From a virus, in the IMG/VR virus record IMGVR_UViG_3300037486_000325, positions 1 to 26,314 of that record: a stretch of DNA of 26,314 nt. One strand, given 5' to 3'. Shown here one piece after another: positions 22,337 to 26,314 of this stretch (the stretch's first letter is position 1; the number at the start of each line of letters is the position of its first letter). The notes under the pieces are model-generated. The model searched no databases. It was not told where the DNA came from and was given only the letters and a program-made list of their open reading frames with translations. The translations under genes were made by a program, and so were the position numbers.

Positions 22337-23754
22337 TCATACCCCCAATGGCTTTTATTGTAGTCGGCTGACCCAAGTGCCGGTGCTTTGTATAGCATAT
22401 CCACCTTACACGGTGGACCACCGGGGTTGGTCTCCTCGCAATATAAGCAGCCGCAAGGTGGGCAACCTTTAAATGGTCGGAACTTGTCGTTGACCTTAAC
22501 ATACAACGGGGAACGCTGGCCGTGACACTGGTCTCCTGTACAGAACTCTCTCCCTAGGGAGGTTCCCGTTTTGTTTAGGATGTTGCCCTTGCCGTCCCGG
22601 TCATATCCATACTCATAACATAGTCCCATCGTGATTCCGGCTTTCTGAGTTTCACGCTTGAAGAGTTCTAGGGAGGCAACCCGGTATTTTTCGTTGATGG
22701 TTCGCATGCCGCCCATGTTTTCTGTGAAGAGAGATTTAAAACGTTCCACTCTATCGGGGAACAACTTGCCCATTTTCCGAATCATAGCAGGAACCGAGGG
22801 GGAGACAATTTCAACGAACTTGAAAATGACGTGATTGGCTCCGGCTTTGGCTAGTTCGTGGATGAGACCAACCACGTTTTCGTTTTCGATGATACCGGCT
22901 ATGATGGGGTTGACCTGGATAGATACATAAATGCCCATCTTTCTCTGTTCGGTTATCATCTTCAGAATATCATCTAGGTCGGCAGCTCCCGGGGACATCT
23001 TTTTGTAGTCGGTTCTGTCGTTCGTGATGATAGAATATTGCTGGTATGAGTGTTTATTTTTTAGGAGGTTCTGAATTGCCCAATCCGGTGGGATTTGTCG
23101 AGTCAGATAGAACAGAGGCAACCCATAGTCCACGATGTACTTGGACAGCCGTTCGGTGTTGTGGTAGCGTTCTTCAATTTTCTGGAACGGTTCGGTGAAA
23201 GAACTCACATAGGCATTCCATCCGAACTTCATCTTGTCGAGTTGGGCCTTCACTTTTTCCGGATAGGTCGGATCAACCACCGTGATGCCTTGTCCCCGAT
23301 ATCCTCGAATGCCGTTATTCACATAACAGAATACGCAACGAACCGGACACGAACCCCCGTATGGTTGGGTGAGGAGTGCCTCGGTGAAACATGGTCTCGC
23401 ACGAACCCGTTCCGGTTCATATTTGGATTTGTACCATCCTCGGAGGGGAACGTTTTGATCTAGGATAACGTGGGGAGCAGGATCAAGGAAAACCTTCATC
23501 TTTTTCTTGTTCGCATCCTTTGCGTTGCGAACCATTCCGATATCCCACCACTCATATCTCAGCCCGTCCTCAATTCCACCCTTTTCCCGGGTGTGAGATT
23601 CATTATCTAGAAAGTCATCATAGCCCGTTTCACCCTCGGTCTGTTTATCTTTCTCAACCCACGCTGGACAAGCCAATTGGGTCACATCGCTCTCATACCT
23701 GTTACAGATTTTGCTGTTGTAACAGTCCACGCAATATCTTTTTTCCACGGTCAT
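22333..23754 (-). CDS. Radical SAM protein 2 with extra Cys clusters
   Basis: This is a 473-residue protein from ATG 23754, which shares ATGA with the stop of the PLP gene. A GTG at 23748 has the better spacing (GGAG seven bases upstream) and could be the real start; an upstream TTG lacks a ribosome-binding site. An N-terminal Cys set (Cys8, 11, 17, 29) precedes the canonical GGSCPVRCVFCYVNNG (Cys136, 140, 143). Barrel segments include YVSSFTEPFQKIEE, YVSIQVNPIIAGIIE and HVIFKFVEIVSPSVP. The C-terminal part holds FCTGDQCHG and CPPCGCLYCEE with a further Cys, suggesting one or two auxiliary Fe-S or zinc sites. It differs strongly from radical-SAM protein 1. Role by context: a carbon-skeleton or H-abstraction step on the DNA-bound (or free) amino acid. 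Confidence 0.87.
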   Translation of the reverse strand: MTVEKRYCVDCYNSKICNRYESDVTQLACPAWVEKDKQTEGETGYDDFLDNESHTREKGGIEDGLRYEWWDIGMVRNAKDANKKKMKVFLDPAPHVILDQNVPLRGWYKSKYEPERVRARPCFTEALLTQPYGGSCPVRCVFCYVNNGIRGYRGQGITVVDPTYPEKVKAQLDKMKFGWNAYVSSFTEPFQKIEERYHNTERLSKYIVDYGLPLFYLTRQIPPDWAIQNLLKNKHSYQQYSIITNDRTDYKKMSPGAADLDDILKMITEQRKMGIYVSIQVNPIIAGIIENENVVGLIHELAKAGANHVIFKFVEIVSPSVPAMIRKMGKLFPDRVERFKSLFTENMGGMRTINEKYRVASLELFKRETQKAGITMGLCYEYGYDRDGKGNILNKTGTSLGREFCTGDQCHGQRSPLYVKVNDKFRPFKGCPPCGCLYCEETNPGGPPCKVDMLYKAPALGSADYNKSHWGYE

Positions 23755-24563
23755 GCTCCTATATTCCAAAATAATATTTTCCCGTCAATCCTAGGTGCGT
23801 TCTTTCCGAGCCACTTCCACGCTTTCAAGTCATAATACTTGTTACACGGGAACGGACAGGGTGAATCCACTGCATCCTTGTATCCATATCCCTCGTCAAC
23901 GAACGTCAATTTGATTTTCCCGAACTCCCCGACCTTCGACAATAGATATTTTTTAATTGCCGTTTCAGGTCGGCTGTACCCCATGTGGATAATGAGGTTC
24001 ACTTCAGCCATCCTCCGCACGAGACCTAGCAGAACCCCCGCACCTATCGTTCCGGAACTCACCGATACAACCCAAGTGGTGTCTCGCATAAATTCATCCG
24101 GAATAGAACTCACTTCACTAGCAGTCTCATCCACGCTCTCGATAAGTTTCAGAGCATTGGGCATCATATATGAGTCAGAAAAATTATGAGCCAATAGTTT
24201 TTTCGCGGTGTGGTACAAGATACAACTGCGACCAGCCGGAATACCCTTCAAGGTGGCACCCAACCGCTTGGCATTCATCTGAGGTTCCCGGAGGTACAAC
24301 TCACTTTTATATTGGGGATAGAAAACGACAACCCTCTTGCCCATCGCTCCCCCGATATGTGAGCAACCCCAACCGGCTTTCGAGTGATAGCTGTCTAGAA
24401 CACCAATCCACTTTTCCCTCCGGGTGAGGAGGTGGCTGTACACTCCTCGGAGCTTGCTGAAGTTGGCTTCATCAACGCATAAATCCTCTCGCTTCACCCA
24501 AACCTCACGACCACCTAGAGAGTACAACTCCAGAGGGGTTCCCGTCCTAACGAGGCAACTCAT
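23751..24563 (-). CDS. PLP-dependent enzyme, fold type II
   Basis: This is a 270-residue protein starting at ATG 24563 (GAGGG 5-6 nt upstream), overlapping the ParB-like gene by 17 bases. The sequence follows the tryptophan-synthase-beta / ACC-deaminase / D-cysteine-desulfhydrase layout: VWVKREDLCVDEANFSKLRG (Lys37 as the probable Schiff-base lysine), VLDSYHSKAGWGCSHIGGAM (substrate loop), VVVFYP, and SVSSGTIGAGVL (169-176, the phosphate-binding Gly-rich loop). It is shorter than housekeeping relatives (about 320-340). This fold mainly does beta-replacement or beta/gamma-elimination, not decarboxylation, so it would either make an unusual amino acid or modify one. Its reaction is not readable from sequence. 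Confidence 0.82.
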   Translation of the reverse strand: MSCLVRTGTPLELYSLGGREVWVKREDLCVDEANFSKLRGVYSHLLTRREKWIGVLDSYHSKAGWGCSHIGGAMGKRVVVFYPQYKSELYLREPQMNAKRLGATLKGIPAGRSCILYHTAKKLLAHNFSDSYMMPNALKLIESVDETASEVSSIPDEFMRDTTWVVSVSSGTIGAGVLLGLVRRMAEVNLIIHMGYSRPETAIKKYLLSKVGEFGKIKLTFVDEGYGYKDAVDSPCPFPCNKYYDLKAWKWLGKNAPRIDGKILFWNIGA

Positions 24564-25236
24564 CTTTTCCCTCTAGTGCTTGTGCGAACACCGTCCAACT
24601 AACTTTTCTAGCAGTTCCCGGAATAGACAACTTTTCTTTCACCTTTCGATATTGCTCTTCATCATCAAAGTACACAACGATGTACGGGGTTTTCTCGGGA
24701 ACCTCTCCCCCTAGGTCAACATTCGGCAGACTACCCTCCGCGACATCCGGGAGGTCATCCAACTCGACATCATCGAACTCTAGCCCATCGGTGTCTCGGA
24801 ACAGCTTGCCGAATGAGTCACGGTCGATATCGGAAAACGCAAAGTCATCGATGTCCCCTAGGTCCAAATCCTCGGAACGCATGAACTCTAGCAGACTAGC
24901 GGAGGTCATCTTGCCGAACTGAGAGGTCAGAGCCAACACAATCTTTTTTGCCTCTTTTCGATCTTTCGCCTTAACAATACTCACCGGGATAGGGGGAACC
25001 TTTACACCCTCGGTCTCCATTCGCTTAAGTGCCTTGATCCGTTGGTGCCCGTTCAATATGTTATCCTTCCAGATAACCACCGGCTCACAGAACCCTAGTG
25101 TCAAAAGATCATTTTTCAACCGTTGATAGTTTTCCTCGCTCAACGCTTTCAACTCGCCTTGGAACTCCTCTAGGGTGTGGATGTCTCGAACCTCTGTGCC
25201 CTCGCACTTAATTGCTACTTTCGCTGTAAAGCCCAT
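24547..25236 (-). CDS. ParB/Srx-fold protein of the modification operon
   Basis: This is a 229-residue protein from ATG 25236. The N-terminal ParB-like domain (about residues 20-110) has LEEFQGELKALSEENYQRL, then FCEPVVIWKDNILNGHQRIK, where NGHQR takes the place of the GxRR nucleotide-binding box. A long acidic middle (DDLPDVAEGSLPNVDLGG and neighbours) leads to a small C-terminal domain starting TPYIVVYFDDEEQYRKVKEK. There is no helix-turn-helix of the chromosome-partition type and no ParA partner. Members of this fold can be nucleases, CTPases or free-serine kinases (SbnI, SerK). As first gene of the operon and neighbour of a PLP enzyme, a nucleotide-dependent amino-acid kinase is attractive but unproved; a DNA-binding accessory role is equally possible. 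Confidence 0.75.
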   Translation of the reverse strand: MGFTAKVAIKCEGTEVRDIHTLEEFQGELKALSEENYQRLKNDLLTLGFCEPVVIWKDNILNGHQRIKALKRMETEGVKVPPIPVSIVKAKDRKEAKKIVLALTSQFGKMTSASLLEFMRSEDLDLGDIDDFAFSDIDRDSFGKLFRDTDGLEFDDVELDDLPDVAEGSLPNVDLGGEVPEKTPYIVVYFDDEEQYRKVKEKLSIPGTARKVSWTVFAQALEGKDELPR

Positions 25237-25298
25237 ACTCTTTTTTCCTTTCTAAACTTCTGTTCTACTTTTAATTTACATTATCTAGGTGACGGTGC

Positions 25299-25313
25299 TA
25301 CTGGTTTATTGAT
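25299..25313 (+). repeat. 15-mer direct repeat, copy A
   Basis: TACTGGTTTATTGAT occurs here, immediately before the TATAAATA box at 25313-25320, and again at 26297-26311 at the right edge of the window. Confidence 0.7.
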
Positions 25314-25324
25314 ATAAATACAAT
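25312..25324 (-). promoter_or_regulatory. Promoter motif ATTGTATTTATAT before the modification operon
   Basis: The same 13-mer is found before the head operon (11500-11512), in the same orientation relative to the operon. Here it lies 75 bases before the ATG at 25236. On the plus strand it contains TATAAATA. It is a shared promoter signal that would link expression of the modification and head operons. Confidence 0.55.
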
Positions 25325-25381
25325 TCTCAAGGTTCGGTTCGTTTCAATATGCCTCTTGTCCTAGACATGAGGAACTCCTAG

Positions 25382-25417
25382 CCCGGGGGTGCTCACATAC
25401 ACGCTCCCGGGTTTTTG
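25382..25417 (+). terminator. Candidate rho-independent terminator
   Basis: Two CCCGGG boxes (25382-25387 and 25406-25411) can pair as a 6-bp stem around an 18-nt loop, followed by TTTTTG. The T-run is on the plus strand. The stem is short and the loop long, so strength is uncertain. It could end a short plus-strand transcript starting near 25325. Confidence 0.45.
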
Positions 25418-25493
25418 TTCTTTTATCGTATTCCCGTATTCCCGTTTTAACATCTATCTCTCTTTTCGGTTCTAGGTTCTGACCAGCTCCCGG

Positions 25494-25533
25494 AGATGTA
25501 TTGTTACATCTGAATTGGATGTATTGTTACATC
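25494..25533. promoter_or_regulatory. Twin palindromes, operator candidate
   Basis: AGATGTA-TTGT-TACATCT (25494-25511) is followed 23 bp later by GATGTA-TTGT-TACATC (25518-25533). Two identical inverted repeats on a 23-bp period, about two helical turns, are typical of tandem operator sites for a dimeric protein. Confidence 0.55.
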
Positions 25534-26042
25534 TGAACCTCTCAACTCCTCGGTTCCCTATCCGAACCTCCCGGGTGCTTAATTTATCATATTCCTAGCC
25601 TTGAAATCATTGGGTTTTTTCCTCGCATTTCTGAACTGCGTCACTTTTTATAACTGCATGATATTTCTAGGTATTCATTACCTTCTCCACCGGGGAGTAC
25701 TGACCTATTTTGGGGTGCTTCGGAACCCTCTCTTTTCTAGGGTTCCCGGGAACCTCGCAAACTAGGGTTCCAACCTTAAAATATAGACATAAGGTGCGAT
25801 AAAAATTGGCTCGTATTATTTTGGGGCCAGGCACAGTGCACACCACGCAAAAACCACCGAACATTCCACACCCCGGGGGTGGGTGAGATCCACAGTTTTC
25901 AATAATTAAAAAACTAGGAATTTGAGAATGCAATTCACATAAGTGATTGAACCATTCGATAGGTTATGATTGCCCTATGATACTAGGTTAAAGGGTTAAA
26001 TAAGCAGACAATAAAGGGATGGGGTGAGGCGTGGCATTCTTA
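25534..26042. other. Non-coding stretch with CCCGGG palindromes
   Basis: No credible gene is seen. It includes CCCGGG at 25570, 25745 and 25872, a 14-bp perfect palindrome GGTTCCCGGGAACC at 25741-25754 and an imperfect CACCCC-G-GGGGTG near 25869. The region ends in an AT-rich part before the iterons. Confidence 0.45.
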
Positions 26043-26117
26043 TACATTTAACTTTTCTACATTTAACTTTTCTACATTTAACTTTTCTACATTTAACTTT
26101 TATACATTTAACTTTTC
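26043..26117. repeat. Five tandem 15-bp iterons
   Basis: TACATTTAACTTTTC is repeated five times head to tail (26043, 26058, 26073, 26088, 26103); unit four ends in A instead of C, and a sixth unit starts at 26118 but breaks after five bases. It is non-coding. Such arrays serve as initiator- or regulator-binding iterons in replication origins or as recognition sites; here no initiator gene is adjacent within the window. Confidence 0.85.
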
Positions 26118-26314
26118 TACATATTGGTCATGTCTGTCTAGGTTCTGTGTCCTAGGTTATGGGTCTCTGGTCTAGGAGAGGAGGAGATAGGTTGTCTGTT
26201 ATATGGTCGATGGGCTATTGGTTGATTGGTCGGTAGTCTATTGGATAGTACAGATCTGGAATTGTGAATCTAATTGGAAATTGGTAGATGTCTTGTTACT
26301 GGTTTATTGATTTA
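26118..26314. other. G-over-C-skewed non-coding right edge
   Basis: In 26161-26280 I count 41 G and 11 C on the plus strand, with short degenerate words such as CTATTGG, GATTGG and GGTCGGTAG. No gene is visible. The second copy of the 15-mer TACTGGTTTATTGAT lies at 26297-26311, suggesting that another promoter region begins just past the edge. Confidence 0.5.

Noticed and set aside
23751-24563. Housekeeping ACC deaminase or cysteine synthase
   Set aside because: The fold matches, but the protein is shorter, the loop motifs are diverged and it is locked into a phage operon by overlapping frames.
24547-25236. Plasmid/chromosome partition ParB
   Set aside because: No ParA partner, no helix-turn-helix DNA-binding domain and no parS-like site cluster; the gene lies in a metabolic operon.
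25325-25380. tRNA gene suggested by GGTTCGGTTCG
   Set aside because: No acceptor, D or anticodon stems can be formed around it.
25667-25933. 88-codon frame on the minus strand in the right non-coding arm
   Set aside because: It has no ribosome-binding site, an odd Pro/Gly/Cys-rich composition, and overlaps palindromes and AT-rich signals; it looks like chance openness.
26043-26117. CRISPR array
   Set aside because: The units are directly contiguous 15-mers with no spacers, and no cas genes are present.

Overview
This window looks like part of the genome of a tailed double-stranded DNA bacteriophage (Caudoviricetes). The left 11.5 kb is a head-morphogenesis module: a terminase large subunit, a PBSX/XkdE-like portal, a MuF-like minor head protein, an XkdF-like prohead protease, a scaffold, an HK97-fold major capsid protein, and a run of small virion-type proteins that continues past the left edge. 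I see no integrase, repressor, tRNA, rRNA or CRISPR array. The host cannot be named from the sequence. Genes are tightly packed, often overlap by a few bases, and have strong Shine-Dalgarno sequences, frequently of the form GGAGGA/GGAGCGAACC-ATG.

Layout. (1) Positions 1-11477, minus strand: a small ribbon-helix-helix-like protein in the usual small-terminase position, then TerL, portal, MuF, a small virion protein, protease, scaffold, capsid, and about ten small proteins that probably belong to the virion. (2) 11478-14144: a short divergent promoter region, a plus-strand staphylococcal-nuclease-like gene, then a minus-strand pair made of a lipoprotein and a full-length NAD-dependent DNA ligase. 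(3) 14145-19422, plus strand: an accessory/early-type block of small proteins plus a UvrD-type helicase. It is punctuated by three near-identical promoter-leader repeats and includes a histone-H1-like Lys/Ala/Pro/Glu repeat protein with a four-Cys tail. (4) 19423-25236: a set of DNA-modification genes. A plus-strand radical-SAM gene meets, tail to tail, a minus-strand operon encoding (in transcription order) a ParB/Srx-like protein, a fold-type-II PLP enzyme, a second radical-SAM enzyme, an amino acid:DNA transferase-like protein (aGPT-PPlase family) and a P-loop kinase of the 5-hydroxymethyluridine DNA kinase type. (5) 25237-26314: about 1.1 kb with no convincing gene but dense in signals: AT-rich promoter motifs, a candidate terminator, twin palindromes, five 15-bp iterons and a strongly G-over-C-skewed right edge.

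The genes of region 4 fit the known logic of thymidine hypermodification: 5-hydroxymethyl-dU in DNA is phosphorylated, an amino acid is installed, and radical-SAM and PLP enzymes reshape it. The combination here (two different radical-SAM proteins, a tryptophan-synthase-beta-like PLP enzyme and a ParB/Srx protein) is the best candidate in the window for an undescribed variant that makes an unknown base. The hydroxymethylase that would supply 5-hmdU is not in the window and should lie elsewhere. A visible excess of restriction-type palindromes (CCCGGG, CTAG) fits DNA that does not fear restriction, but does not prove it.
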